Part shown: one piece after another, positions 1-9,624 of the stretch | Position numbering within the stretch: the first letter of the stretch is position 1 | Layout: each line of letters opens with the position of its first letter | From: Tritrichomonas musculus | Taxonomy: Eukaryota; Parabasalia; Tritrichomonadida; Tritrichomonadidae | DNA: 64,000 nt | Assembly (NCBI GenBank): GCA_039105265.1 | Contig: JAPFFF010000006.1 | Span: forward strand, 1,860,001 to 1,924,000 | Reading direction: 5' to 3' | The notes under the pieces: model-generated | Told to the model about the DNA's origin: nothing | What the model saw: only the letters and a program-made list of their open reading frames with translations | Database searches by the model: none | Translations under genes and position numbers: made by a program

Positions 1-323
1 TCCAAGAAGTTGATTATTGGTTCCGTAGTATAAAAGAAAACAATGGATCAACTGCTTCACTTTATTTAATTGGAAATAAATCTGATCTTGAAAGTGACAG
101 AACTGTAACAGAAGACCAAGGAAGAGAAAAGGCAAAAAATTATAAAGCTGAATTTTTCGAGACTTCTGCACTCACTGGTGATGGTGTTGAGGAGCTATTT
201 ATGACTCTAGCAAAAAGATATCTTGAAGGGATGCAAGTAGATCAGGAAGAAAACAGAAATGCAGATCAAAAAACAGTCGATGTTAAAAATGATGCAAATC
301 AAAAGAAGTCTAAATGCTGTTAA
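1..323 (+). CDS. Rab-family small GTPase, 3' end only
   Basis: Only the C-terminal half of this gene is in the window; its start lies before base 1. The frame beginning at base 3 reads to a TAA at 321-323. It shows the G4 guanine-specificity motif GNKSDL, the G5 motif ETSA, a hydrophilic hypervariable tail and a terminal CC. A C-terminal double cysteine is the classical Rab geranylgeranylation signal, so the product should be a membrane-attached vesicle-traffic switch. The subfamily cannot be set because the switch regions are missing. The neighbouring gene on the opposite strand encodes another Ras-superfamily GTPase that lacks a lipid signal. Confidence 0.9.
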   Translation, partial: QEVDYWFRSIKENNGSTASLYLIGNKSDLESDRTVTEDQGREKAKNYKAEFFETSALTGDGVEELFMTLAKRYLEGMQVDQEENRNADQKTVDVKNDANQKKSKCC

Positions 324-518
324 TTATAAAAATTATATGATTTAGATCATATATAATAACTGTGTTAAATCATAATTGTCATTAATCAAACTAGTAAGGT
401 TCCACTTTCTCTCTGAAATTCATCGAAATTGTAATGAATAATAGTAAAAAAATATAACAAAATATGAAAGTTCTATTTATTTTCAAACAATCAATACAGA
501 TAAATCATAAAAAAAAAA

Positions 519-1196
519 TTAATCCGTTAAATCCGTCTCATCATCTCCTTCTTCTCTTGAACTCATCAGCCAATCAGGAAGTAATCTTTTTCGTTTGAGC
601 GCTTTTTTAAGCATTTTTCGAAGCGCGTCTTCGAGTCCCTGAGTAGTAACTGCGCTTGTTTCAAAATAACGAGAATTAAGTCTCTCCGCTGTTGCAATTG
701 CATCTTCAAATTTAACTTCCCTTGGATTTTTCCATGAATCAATCTTTGTACCAAAAATTGCAACATCACATGGAGCACCAACCCAGTTCCTTGCATCTGT
801 TACGAAACTTGGAACAGATTCAAAACTTTTAGCATTGGTTACATCGAAAACAACAACAACAACATCTGCATCTGTGAAAAAAATTGGCAAAATCGATCTA
901 TATTGGGAATTTCCCGCTGTATCCCAAACTTCTAATTCGACATTTGCACCTGGAAGGAGCCTATGGCACGTTTTATAATCAGATCCTATCGTTATAAAAT
1001 AACTTTCGCTGTAAGTATCATTTATTATTCTATCAAAAAGTTTTGTTTTTCCAGTCTTTTCATCACCACAAATAACAAGTTTCAACTTTTGAACAGGAAG
1101 ATCATCAGGATCTATTGAAGTTGCAGCTTTCATAATGCTTTGGCCATTTCTCAAAAACCCTCTAAGGGTATCTTTAATTGATATGCTCATATTCAT
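519..1196 (-). CDS. Rab-like small GTPase without a prenylation signal
   Basis: The 225-residue protein has a Ras-superfamily G domain. It shows a P-loop GDEKTGKT (44-51), WDTAG (91-95), a G4-like GTKID (149-153, where the usual Asn is Thr) and ETSA (179-182). The residue after DTAG is Asn where Rab and Ras proteins carry the catalytic Gln, so intrinsic GTP hydrolysis may be slow (inference). A 35-40 residue extension precedes the G domain. The C-terminus is basic then acidic (about 198-225) and has no cysteine, so lipid anchoring is not expected. The family assignment is firm; the pathway is unknown. It ends about 195 bases from the upstream Rab gene, tail to tail, and is divergent from the next gene with a 76-base gap. 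Confidence 0.85.
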   Translation of the reverse strand: MNMSISIKDTLRGFLRNGQSIMKAATSIDPDDLPVQKLKLVICGDEKTGKTKLFDRIINDTYSESYFITIGSDYKTCHRLLPGANVELEVWDTAGNSQYRSILPIFFTDADVVVVVFDVTNAKSFESVPSFVTDARNWVGAPCDVAIFGTKIDSWKNPREVKFEDAIATAERLNSRYFETSAVTTQGLEDALRKMLKKALKRKRLLPDWLMSSREEGDDETDLTD

Positions 1197-1272
1197 TTTT
1201 TTAAAATTTTAATATTCGTTTATGGTAAATTTTAAAGGTCAATTCTGATAACGAACAAATAAACAGATTTTA

Positions 1273-2973
1273 ATGAAATCAAAGCAGAACTCATGGGATC
1301 TACTCGAAATTGTGAAAGACATATTATCTGATTCTGCTGATCCCAAAATATTTTCTGAAGCATATCATATTGATGGAACATCAATCAAAGATTTTCCTCC
1401 CAAGGCACAAGAATTTGTTTATGAAGCACGAGAAAAATTTTTTCGATCAGGAGAAGATGAATTTCACTTAGATGTTGATCTAAAAAATGATCATAAATTT
1501 GAAAGTAAAAAATCAATTACTCCTGAAGTTATTAACCAAATTCGGCCGCTTTTTGCTGCTGAATACTTGAAACATATAGGAATGGCAAATTCAGCTGTTG
1601 CAATCAAACACGCTCAGAAACTTCTTCCATTAACACCTGACAATTTTGAAATACACACACGAAAGAAAGGATACAATTCTGACCAGATGATCATTTACCA
1701 AAATCCAAAAATTCCAGCAAAACAAAGTAAAACACGAAATGAAATGGCTCAGAAATGTCAAACAATTCGTCGTAACTTCTTAAAGATATGGGATCAAATT
1801 GATCGTCAATTTCCAACCGAAATAAGAAAACCGCTGCCTCGGCCGTTTATACCAGAATCGCGTATTGGTTCAGCTAAAATATTAAGACAAGATGCAACTG
1901 CAAAAATTCACTGTCCATCAACTATTCCAAATGAAAAATTGAAAAATAGGAAAAAACCTCAAACTAATCCATTTGTTGCTCAATTCAATCTTAATTTACC
2001 TCGTTCAGAAATAGAAGCAACTGTTATGGCGTTTATTGACCGGTTTGATTTTTTAAATTATTTAAAAAGTGGAATTCGATGTGCACGTGATTGCGCCGAA
2101 TTTTTAAGATCTGGAATTTGCCCTCGTGCTCTTTATCACGTTGCTAAATATATGCATTCAATATTTGTATTAAACCTTGAAGATCTTCCAGATTTTGTTC
2201 GAGCTCGAGCTTTATGGCATGTAATTTATAAAAACATACAAAGTTCAATTCTTGAATGTAAGTTTATTTCAGTTGCTTTGATGATGATCAAAGTTTGTAC
2301 ATTTGTTCTTTTTCAAGAACACGCAGACGAAAAATGTTTTAGCAATATTGATATCGTTCAGTCTACTCTTTTTTATGCGATAGATAATCTTTTGAATTCA
2401 TTCCGAGCCTTTGATTCTTTGGAAAGAGATGAATATTATCAAGCCAAAATGACACCAGTTGTCCTTGAAAAAGGAAAAAGAATTCAAACTGATATCATTG
2501 CGCTACTTAATAGTGAAGTTCTTCTCCCCGAAGAAGAAAAAATTGCTAGATTAATGGTTAATCCTCAAGGGATGCATGATTTACTTTGCTTTCTTGGTGC
2601 AGAATCATGGGGAGATACTGCCGAATTTACTGGCTCAAAAGCTAAACATCGATATAATGAAACCAGAATGGTCCAAAAATTAATTGAAATGGATATTGCT
2701 AAATTAAATGAAAAAATGCCTAGAAAACCACCAGACTGGGTTAGACCACGAAAAAGTTACAGTTCAAAGAGAACTCCAGCAATTAAAAGTTTGAGTCAAG
2801 TTTCTTTAATTCGGAAACCAAATACTAATCTTGAAAGCAGTATTAATAATATAACCGACGATAACATTAACAATATCAATGACAATTCTAACTCCAATCA
2901 TAACGAAAATATTATTAGTCACAGCACTTTTATTAATAACATTGATGCCCAAAATAATAATGATTACGAATGA
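1273..2973 (+). CDS. Unknown 566-residue protein with Asn-rich tail
   Basis: I do not recognise the family. The protein looks soluble: no signal peptide or convincing membrane span. An N-terminal helical part (about 1-120) is followed by a basic, proline-containing linker (about 130-230). A helical core (about 240-400) includes a Cys-containing stretch around residues 265-290. A basic segment (about 480-520) leads into a low-complexity Asn/Ser tail (about 520-566), common in AT-rich protist genomes. It starts at the first ATG of a long open frame. The 76-base gap to the divergent GTPase gene suggests a shared two-way promoter. Host-type codon use and a clean frame support a real gene. Confidence 0.7.
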   Translation: MKSKQNSWDLLEIVKDILSDSADPKIFSEAYHIDGTSIKDFPPKAQEFVYEAREKFFRSGEDEFHLDVDLKNDHKFESKKSITPEVINQIRPLFAAEYLKHIGMANSAVAIKHAQKLLPLTPDNFEIHTRKKGYNSDQMIIYQNPKIPAKQSKTRNEMAQKCQTIRRNFLKIWDQIDRQFPTEIRKPLPRPFIPESRIGSAKILRQDATAKIHCPSTIPNEKLKNRKKPQTNPFVAQFNLNLPRSEIEATVMAFIDRFDFLNYLKSGIRCARDCAEFLRSGICPRALYHVAKYMHSIFVLNLEDLPDFVRARALWHVIYKNIQSSILECKFISVALMMIKVCTFVLFQEHADEKCFSNIDIVQSTLFYAIDNLLNSFRAFDSLERDEYYQAKMTPVVLEKGKRIQTDIIALLNSEVLLPEEEKIARLMVNPQGMHDLLCFLGAESWGDTAEFTGSKAKHRYNETRMVQKLIEMDIAKLNEKMPRKPPDWVRPRKSYSSKRTPAIKSLSQVSLIRKPNTNLESSINNITDDNINNINDNSNSNHNENIISHSTFINNIDAQNNNDYE

Positions 2974-3192
2974 AATTATATATTTTTGCGATATTATTTA
3001 TATAATAACTACCATGATTCCTATTATTTACTAATATGATTTAATTTGTTTTTAATAAATATCATGAATATTTTTCTTCTATCTTTTTTTAAAGCCAATG
3101 CTATGAATATATTAACATAAATTATAAAAAAAATCTCAACAGCATTTTTTATAATAATAATATCTAATGATAAAACAAAAAAAAAAAAAAAT

Positions 3193-3915
3193 TCAAGCAA
3201 CAATAAAAAGCATTAATATAAGTACTAATGATAAAACTGCAACAAGATATGTTGGAGTTTTCCCTTCGTTATCAATTAACTGAGTGATTTGATCTGTAAC
3301 TTTTCTCATTGCAGTATGAGCATTATCAATATTTTCATCTAAATCAAGGATGAGTTGATTCTGTTCTTCAATTTCATTTTTAATCATTTTACTTAGTTGC
3401 ATTTGAGTATCTATAGCAACAGATAACTGGTTGATTTGCTCTTCTTGATGTTGCTGAAGTTGATATTGAGGAGCTGGCGGTGGATTTGCATTATAGTTAC
3501 TGTTTGAATTATAATCATTTTGAGTTAATGATGGATCTTGTGGAACTGGCTGAAAAGTGAATTGAATTCTTTGATTTGATGTTTGTGTATTCATTTTATT
3601 TTCTATATCATTAAGTTCTTGCATTGTGGTGGCGTAAAAAGAATCACGACTATTAAGTTCTGCTTCAGAAATTTGAAAACGTGATGGATTTGCACGAGCA
3701 ATATTAATTGAATCTTTAATATCTTGAAGTAAATTACGAGCTTGTTGAATTTCTTTTTGCATATTATTTCCAACTGTTCGAAATACTTCTGGATTGACAC
3801 CGCGAGAATCATTTAACATGTCATCACGATCAGACAACATTTGCTGAAGTTGAATGACACTAGTATTGACTTCTTTCTGATTTAAAAAATAAGGATCGAT
3901 ATTATAGATAGACAT
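3193..3915 (-). CDS. Syntaxin-6-like Qc-SNARE
   Basis: This 240-residue tail-anchored SNARE begins with a DPYF segment (7-10), like the DPFF start of metazoan syntaxin 6. A helical N-terminal domain (about 12-110) includes ANPSRFQISEAELNSR (75-90), closely matching the syntaxin-6 N-domain pattern. A Pro/Asn/Gln-rich linker (about 115-155) leads to a heptad-patterned SNARE motif (about 155-215). Aligning EIEEQ with syntaxin 6 places the ionic-layer Gln at residue 185. A hydrophobic anchor occupies 222-240 and ends the protein. Family knowledge puts such proteins in fusion between endosomes and the trans-Golgi. Domain order, length and anchor all fit, so the family call is strong; the compartment is inferred. 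Confidence 0.85.
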   Translation of the reverse strand: MSIYNIDPYFLNQKEVNTSVIQLQQMLSDRDDMLNDSRGVNPEVFRTVGNNMQKEIQQARNLLQDIKDSINIARANPSRFQISEAELNSRDSFYATTMQELNDIENKMNTQTSNQRIQFTFQPVPQDPSLTQNDYNSNSNYNANPPPAPQYQLQQHQEEQINQLSVAIDTQMQLSKMIKNEIEEQNQLILDLDENIDNAHTAMRKVTDQITQLIDNEGKTPTYLVAVLSLVLILMLFIVA

Positions 3916-3937
3916 TAGGTCAAATGTTTATATTTTT

Positions 3938-3943
3938 GAATGA
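3938..3943 (-). promoter_or_regulatory. Possible trichomonad initiator (Inr) for the SNARE gene
   Basis: Read on the minus strand this is TCATTC, with its A about 26 bases before the start codon at 3915. The trichomonad initiator is TCA followed by a pyrimidine, T, then A or T, usually within 5-30 bases of the ATG. This site matches all but the last base. Such hexamers are common in AT-rich DNA. Confidence 0.3.
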
Positions 3944-4907
3944 TTTACATATATTTCAAAAAGTTGTTTTACCAAAAAATTTATTTCAAATGACAATCAT
4001 ATCTTTGCAATTTAAGAATATTTTTATAAAAAAATTTAATTTTAATAGACTATTTAATATAAAAATTATTATAATATCACAATATACCTATTAAACTAGC
4101 TTCAACAAAAAATATGCTGGAAAAAATATTTTGAATAGTAAAATCACTCATTTCAAAAGGGGTCGACTCTCTCAAATTTTTTTTGATTGAAAAATAATAA
4201 TATCTTAAAATTTAAATATTATTTTTAATTAATAAATTTTTAATTCAATATTAAATAGAATTCGGATTCATTTATTATATCTTAAAAATTAAAAAATTCA
4301 TTATTTATTCCAAAAAACATTAAAAATAGTGTTTTTATTATGCTACTTGAGGTATTTTCTTAAATGATTTACTATTCACATTATTTATATGTAGCTTAGA
4401 AATATAATAATAATTTTTAATACAATATATTATTGATATTCAAGAAATTATTGTTTTTTCTAAATAAAAATTTTGAATTTAAAATTGAACTAAATGCTAG
4501 TTTTTGAAAAAATTATTTTGATAACATCAGAATTTTGAAAATATATTATTTTTATTAACAAATGCTTATTATTTTGATAATATATCAGTATTATCCTCAT
4601 ATTAATGATAATGTATTTACTATAAATATTCTAAATCACATTTATATTATTATAAAATATATTTTAACATTTTAACTCAGTTTATTTGTATATCACAATT
4701 GAGAATTAATTATAATAACGTATTAATTCAATTTTATTTTTCATAAATAGTATTATCTTATACGATATTCAATTAATTACTTTTAAATTAATTTAAAATA
4801 TGTAAATAAAATTATGAAAAAAGAATATATGATATGAAGGTTATAAAATATTTATATATTTGGATATTTACAAATTCCCAAAATCTCTTTGAATAGTGGA
4901 AATTAGA
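3944..4907. other. AT-rich intergenic stretch without a gene
   Basis: About 960 bases with very low GC and no plausible reading frame. I see no recognisable RNA or repeat beyond simple A/T runs. A short G+C patch near 4155-4170 (AAAAGGGGTCGACT) is the only compositional break. Confidence 0.6.
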
Positions 4908-5179
4908 TAACGTGCTTTCAATAGACACGGAGCATTTCAGTAGACCCGGAGCAAGGTCAATTTAGCATAAATTGGCCATGATTTGATCGTTTTTTATAAA
5001 AAAGAAAACCAAATATGATCAGAAATATTTCGATCAGAATTTTTTTTATTTTTCACTATTTTACAAATATCTCCAAATCAAAAAAGTAAAACAAATAATA
5101 TTTAACAAAAATTATAATGTAAAATAATAATTTTTATATAATTTATCATCAAATATTAAATAAAATAATTAAATTGTAT

Positions 5180-6072
5180 TAGACTTGTTAAAAGTCCGGG
5201 ACAAATGCACTTTTCATGGACTTTTTGTGGACTCGGGACTTGGCGTGGACCTAACAAACCTTGTCAATTTATTTTTATTTTATATCTCAAAAAAGAACTC
5301 ATTTTATGCATATATTTTATAGTTTATTTGCTTATTTCATTTTTTTTGTTTATTTAAATAGAAAAGTAGTAACTAATATGAGTAAATTATATTTGAATGT
5401 TTTTAATCATGAAAAAAAATGTCATAAACAATTGAAAGAATTTTGGAAATCCTGGCAGATGGACCAAAATATTTCAAAGAAATTTTATTATTCTTTTATT
5501 TTGTGAAAAAATAAAAAATGCTAAAATAATTGAAAGAATTTTATTAGTCCTGGCAGATGGACCAGATTATTTCTGAGAAATAATAATTCGATCATTTATT
5601 TTGTGAATAAAAAAAAATGCTAAAAAAATTGAAAGAATTTTTGAAGTCCTGACAGATGGACCAGATTATTTCTGAGAAATAATAATTCGATCATTTATTT
5701 TGTGAATAAAAAAAAATGCTAAAAATATTGAAAGAATTTTTGAAGTCCTGACAGATGGACCAGATTATTTCTGAGAAATAATAATTCGATCATTTATTTT
5801 GTGAATAAAAAAAAATGCTAAAAATATTGAAAGAATTTTGGAAGTCCTGGCAGATGGACCAGTGTATTTCAGAGAAATTATAAATAATTTTTATTTTGTG
5901 AATAAATAATAAAATGCTAAAAAAATTGAATGAATTTTGGAAGTCCTGGCAGATGGACCAGTGTATTTCAGAGAAATTATAAATAATTTTTATTTTGTGA
6001 ATAAATAAAAAATGCTAAAAAAAATTGAATGAATTTTGTAAGTCCACAGGTCCATGGACTTTAACAAGTCTA
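5180..6072. mobile_element. hAT-like non-autonomous element nested in the MITE
   Basis: The element starts TAGACTTGTTAAAAGTCC and ends with the inverse, GGACTTTAACAAGTCTA. It is flanked by a perfect 8-bp direct repeat AATTGTAT (5172-5179 and 6073-6080). TAG-type ends with an 8-bp target duplication are typical of hAT transposons. The flanking identity can also be read as 10 bp (TAAATTGTAT), which would fit a MULE, so the superfamily is inferred. Inside each end are short GGAC/GTCC motifs, and the interior is mostly a 99-bp tandem array. An 81-codon open frame at 5261-5506 overlaps the first unit and does not look like a gene. Confidence 0.7.
5411..6036. repeat. 99-bp tandem array, about 6.5 copies
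   Basis: Successive units end in TTTATTTTGTGAA at about 5507, 5607, 5706, 5805, 5902 and 6001, giving a period of 97-100 bp, and a partial unit follows. Each unit carries AGTCCTGGCAGATGGACCAG or a close variant, an imperfect hairpin of AGTCC against GGACC. The same GTCC/GGAC motif occurs in the element termini. Neighbouring units 2-4 are almost identical, while the outer units differ more, as expected for unequal exchange within the array. Confidence 0.85.
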
Positions 6073-6148
6073 AATTGTATGAAAAATAAAAAAATAAAAT
6101 TTAGTGCTCCGGGTCTACTGAAATGCTCCGGGTCTATTGAAAGCACGT

Positions 6149-7031
6149 TACCGTATATAAAATAACTTCATAACGCCTAGAATAACTACTGAACACTTCT
6201 GACTTTTTGAAAAGCAGTTCAGAATTAGTTGAATAGTATTATTCAAAAAGCCAATAGTGTTATTATATTAGACTATACTATTTGGTCATATATATATTAT
6301 AGTAGAGGCATTCGGATGAAACTTTTTGAGATAATTTCTAGCGGTTTTCATTATTTGCAAAGCCAAACATAAAGAAAAAGATTACTCAACCAATCAAATA
6401 AAGCAATTTTCAATCGCGCATTTACATCAAATGACTTCAGTGGGCAATTATATTGCATCGTTCTCAAAATCATTTTCAAACTGCTTCAAAATTCAAATCG
6501 AACGAAGAAAAATATTCAACGAAAAGCAAATAAAACTGGATCAAGATTCATCAAAAAGCGAATAGGCATTAGCTGAGCGTAAGATAAGCTCTTCAATTGG
6601 AGATTACCTCTCTTTTAGTAGTGAATGATCTTTGAACATAACTAAATCCCAAAACAATGTGAAGAGTTTTGTCGAATTAAGGCTTTTCTAGTTCAAACTT
6701 GTTACTTTTTCTCTTTTTTTTTTTCTTATAATCTTTTTTTAATACTAAATTTTTAAATTATTACCTATTTTATTTCTTTTTTGTTTATTTTATTATTTTG
6801 ATATCTTTTTTTCACTTTTGTTTTTTGTGAAAAGAGAATCAAGATTCAAAATGTTTATCCATTTTGAAATTTTGAGATACATTGAAAATCTTTTCTAAGA
6901 CTCTTGAAAAAGTTGTTAAAAATTCAATGGTCTTTAGAAAAAGAATTTGTAATGTTCATAAAATTTGAATATATCTCTCAATAGCGTTCAGTAGTTATTC
7001 TGAGTGTTATGAAGAATTTTGAGATACGGTA
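6149..7031. mobile_element. Second TA-flanked inverted-repeat element (mariner-like MITE)
   Basis: From 6151 the sequence reads CCGTATATAAAATAACTTCA, and the reverse complement from 7029 reads CCGTATCTCAAAATTCTTCA. About 50 bp align with roughly 80 percent identity, including a shared AGAATAACTACTGAAC block. TA lies outside both ends (6149-6150 and 7030-7031), and the left TA is shared with the preceding element. The 880-bp interior has no open frame of useful length. The more diverged ends suggest an older insertion than its neighbour. Confidence 0.65.
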
Positions 7032-8026
7032 AGAACTCAAAAATATTTTCCTCTTTCAAAAGTTAAACTTTTTCAGTTTTTTTTTTTTTTAGTGAAATAT
7101 CTCTATTTTGGCTAATAGAATCGGCTTCATATTTAAAATTGCATCATGCTATTGATAATGCCAATATAATTTATTATTAATTTTTTATAATTTTAGAATA
7201 TGATAACCGCCAAAAGTCGAACCCTTTTCTCATTTCATTTTTATGAAAAAATCGAAGCAAGCAAATCGGAACATACATTAAACAGAAGAGAATTACATCT
7301 TTTTACAAAATTTAGAGAATTACCCAATGAATCTGGCATTGCTTAGCCAATCGAAATAATTGTTTTCTTTATACGAATTAATATTACAAATCAAAATAGT
7401 TTTTAACTAAATACATTTCTTTTTTTTTCTTGACAAACATGATCAAGGCATTATTAAATTGATAAAAACTATCAAAAAATATCAGTAACATATAAACCAT
7501 CAAATCTGTGTAATATACATAAAAAATTATTCAACATTGATTTTGGAAAAAATTAATTTAGATATTTTCGATTGTTCTAACTAATTACTTTATATATTAA
7601 TAATTCATAATTTTCTGTTACAAAAGAACAAAATTGGTATCATTTTTGAGATAAATATATTTTGATATAATACTTAATGATTTGTGATATTTATGAAAAT
7701 ATTCAATGCATCCTATGAAAATCATTCAATTCTTTTTATTTAAACGCTAATATATCAACTCCATGTTTAATAAACATTGTGTACATTATTTTATAAGAAG
7801 TTGATTACAAAATCTAATATTTTACTTTTCCAAAAGAAAAAGAAATTTCATTGAATATTCAAATAAATATCTATATCATTTTTCCCTTCGTCAATACAAA
7901 TACAAATCTATTTACTTCAACATTTATATAAACATCCTTGCATAGTGAAATTCATAAAAAAAAATACGATAAATTATTTTTTTCTATGGAAATATCGTAT
8001 CGTATGCAAACTTAAATCAAATACAT
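7032..8026. other. Intergenic stretch upstream of the BspA-like gene
   Basis: About 1 kb of AT-rich DNA with no credible coding frame on either strand. A slightly GC-richer patch at about 7205-7340 has no recognisable RNA fold or protein. The stretch leads directly into the initiator-like site of the BspA-like gene. Confidence 0.5.
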
Positions 8027-8032
8027 TCATTT
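8027..8032 (+). promoter_or_regulatory. Trichomonad-type initiator (Inr)
   Basis: The sequence TCATTT fits the trichomonad initiator consensus (TCA, pyrimidine, T, A/T) exactly. Its A is 12 bases before the ATG at 8041, within the 5-30 base spacing known for trichomonad 5' untranslated regions. This is the best-placed initiator match in the host part of the window. Confidence 0.5.
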
Positions 8033-8040
8033 TAAATTAA

Positions 8041-9624
8041 ATGTGCAAATTACTGATTTCATTATTCTTTTTTATTCACTTAACTAAATCATCAGCCTCA
8101 ATAAATCAGGCTTTATTAAAAGAAGATGGAGACATTCAATATGATATTCCATCAAATGATCCAACATCAATAATTTTCCGTGGAAAAGGAACTTTAACAG
8201 CATCAATTGCAAAAGCTGCTCAAAATAAAAAGAAAATTATAATTGAAGAAGGAATCACTGAAATTGCAGATGATGCATTTTATCGTGCTATTTGGCCTGT
8301 AACAGAAAATCAAAACTTTACATATGAAGAAGTTGAACTTCCACGCTCTTTAGTAAAAATTGGGGCACATGCATTTTCAATTTCTAGTCGTGAATTAAAA
8401 AAAGTACATTTTCCTGATTATAAACCTGAAGTTTCTGAAAATGATATACCAGAAGCAGAGTTAGAATCATTTTACTCTTTAAGAGAAATTGGAGCTGACG
8501 CGTTTGCACGCCAACCATTAACTAATCATAATATCCCAGGAACATTTACTGAAATTGGAACCAGAGCATTTGAATTATCTCATTTATCACATATTAGATT
8601 GAATTCAAAAATCAAAAATATACCAGCTTATACTTTTATGGGATGCGAACTCTTAACAGAAATAATTCTTCCAACCTCTCTTACAAATATATCATCAAAT
8701 GCATTTATGAACTGTTATAGCCTTAAAAAGGTAACTTGGAAATCGAGTGAAGTAAAATTCTTTGGTTATGACGCATTTTATGGATGTGGAGCATTAGAAG
8801 AGTTTGAATTCCCACCAGTAGGATCAGGATTCCAATCATCTGGAGAATACTTTGGTAATTGCTTTTCTTTAAAGAGGTGTGTTTTCCCAAAGAAATTAAC
8901 TGGTACATTAGGACCAAGTGTCTTCATTAATTGCGGTAGCCTTAAAGAAGTTGTATTACCAGATAGAACTGGCTCAATTCCAATAGAGTTCTTCATGAAT
9001 TCATCAATAGAAACAGCATTTTTACCTCGATCAGTTTCTACAATTGGCTCCAGAGCATTTAAAAACTGCAAAAATCTGAAATACGTTTATATTACAAGTC
9101 AAACAATGATAAGCGCTGACGTTGATAGCTTTGCTGGTGCTGATAATATTGATAAAATGGTATTTGATGGAAATATGACCGATTTAAATCCAAACGTTTT
9201 CGTAGGGAAAGTTGTTTGCTATAACGGAATTGTAAACCCACAAACTTTTACAGCTGAAGCAGTCAATACGAGTAAAACAACAATTTATTTAACAAGAAAA
9301 TTCAGAGAAATACACTTAAATCAAAATTTCAGTCCCGATACATCGGGTTTTGAAGGCTTCCCATATGAAATACAACGTGGAAATATATGCGCATTACCAA
9401 CACCTTCCCCTCCGCCATTTTCACCAACAGAAGAACCATCAGAAGATGATAACAAAAAAAGTGATGAATCAAAGAAAAGCTTGTCTACATTAACAATCGT
9501 TTTGATTGTTGTTTCCTGCATAGCTGCTATAGCAATTGTTGCTGTTGTTGTTGTTGTTATTTTGTTGATCAAAAAAAAGAGAATACCAAAACCAATCCAA
9601 GATTCAACCAACGAAAATCTTTGA
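8041..9624 (+). CDS. BspA-like leucine-rich repeat surface protein
   Basis: This 527-residue predicted type I membrane protein starts with a signal peptide (about 1-19, a hydrophobic Leu/Ile/Phe core). A long array of LRR_5/BspA-type repeats follows, with recurring I(G/S)xxAF elements such as EIADDAF, KIGAHAF, EIGADAF, EIGTRAF and TIGSRAF. After a Pro/Ser/acidic stalk (about 440-475) comes one strong transmembrane helix (about 480-508) and a short basic tail. Trichomonads have hundreds of BspA-like genes, some of them surface proteins implicated in binding host cells or mucosal bacteria. Ligand and function here are unknown. It stands alone, with an initiator-like TCATTT 12 bases upstream of the ATG. 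Confidence 0.9.
   Translation: MCKLLISLFFFIHLTKSSASINQALLKEDGDIQYDIPSNDPTSIIFRGKGTLTASIAKAAQNKKKIIIEEGITEIADDAFYRAIWPVTENQNFTYEEVELPRSLVKIGAHAFSISSRELKKVHFPDYKPEVSENDIPEAELESFYSLREIGADAFARQPLTNHNIPGTFTEIGTRAFELSHLSHIRLNSKIKNIPAYTFMGCELLTEIILPTSLTNISSNAFMNCYSLKKVTWKSSEVKFFGYDAFYGCGALEEFEFPPVGSGFQSSGEYFGNCFSLKRCVFPKKLTGTLGPSVFINCGSLKEVVLPDRTGSIPIEFFMNSSIETAFLPRSVSTIGSRAFKNCKNLKYVYITSQTMISADVDSFAGADNIDKMVFDGNMTDLNPNVFVGKVVCYNGIVNPQTFTAEAVNTSKTTIYLTRKFREIHLNQNFSPDTSGFEGFPYEIQRGNICALPTPSPPPFSPTEEPSEDDNKKSDESKKSLSTLTIVLIVVSCIAAIAIVAVVVVVILLIKKKRIPKPIQDSTNENL

Larger units (their letters stand above)
4908..6150. mobile_element. TA-flanked inverted-repeat element (mariner-like MITE), interrupted
   Basis: Bases 4910-4953 and 6105-6148 form 44-bp inverted repeats with one mismatch, each beginning ACGTGCTTTCAATAGAC and containing two copies of a GACCCGGAGCA-type motif. 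A TA lies directly outside each end (4908-4909 and 6149-6150). TA duplication is the Tc1/mariner signature, so this is probably a non-autonomous mariner-type MITE. It encodes no transposase. Most of its interior is a second element (5180-6072); without it the MITE would be only about 340 bp. The near-perfect ends suggest a fairly recent element, though the nested insertion is younger still. Confidence 0.75.

Noticed and set aside
5261-5506. 81-codon frame in the hAT-like element
   Set aside because: It overlaps the first unit of the 99-bp array, has repeat-driven sequence and no protein-like composition.
4155-7226. AAAAGGGGTCGACT near 4155 and its near-inverse near 7212
   Set aside because: Only about 13 bases, with no matching flanks or target duplication; too weak to call element ends.
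8723-9611. Three minus-strand frames within the BspA-like gene
   Set aside because: Antisense shadows of a strongly recognised plus-strand protein.
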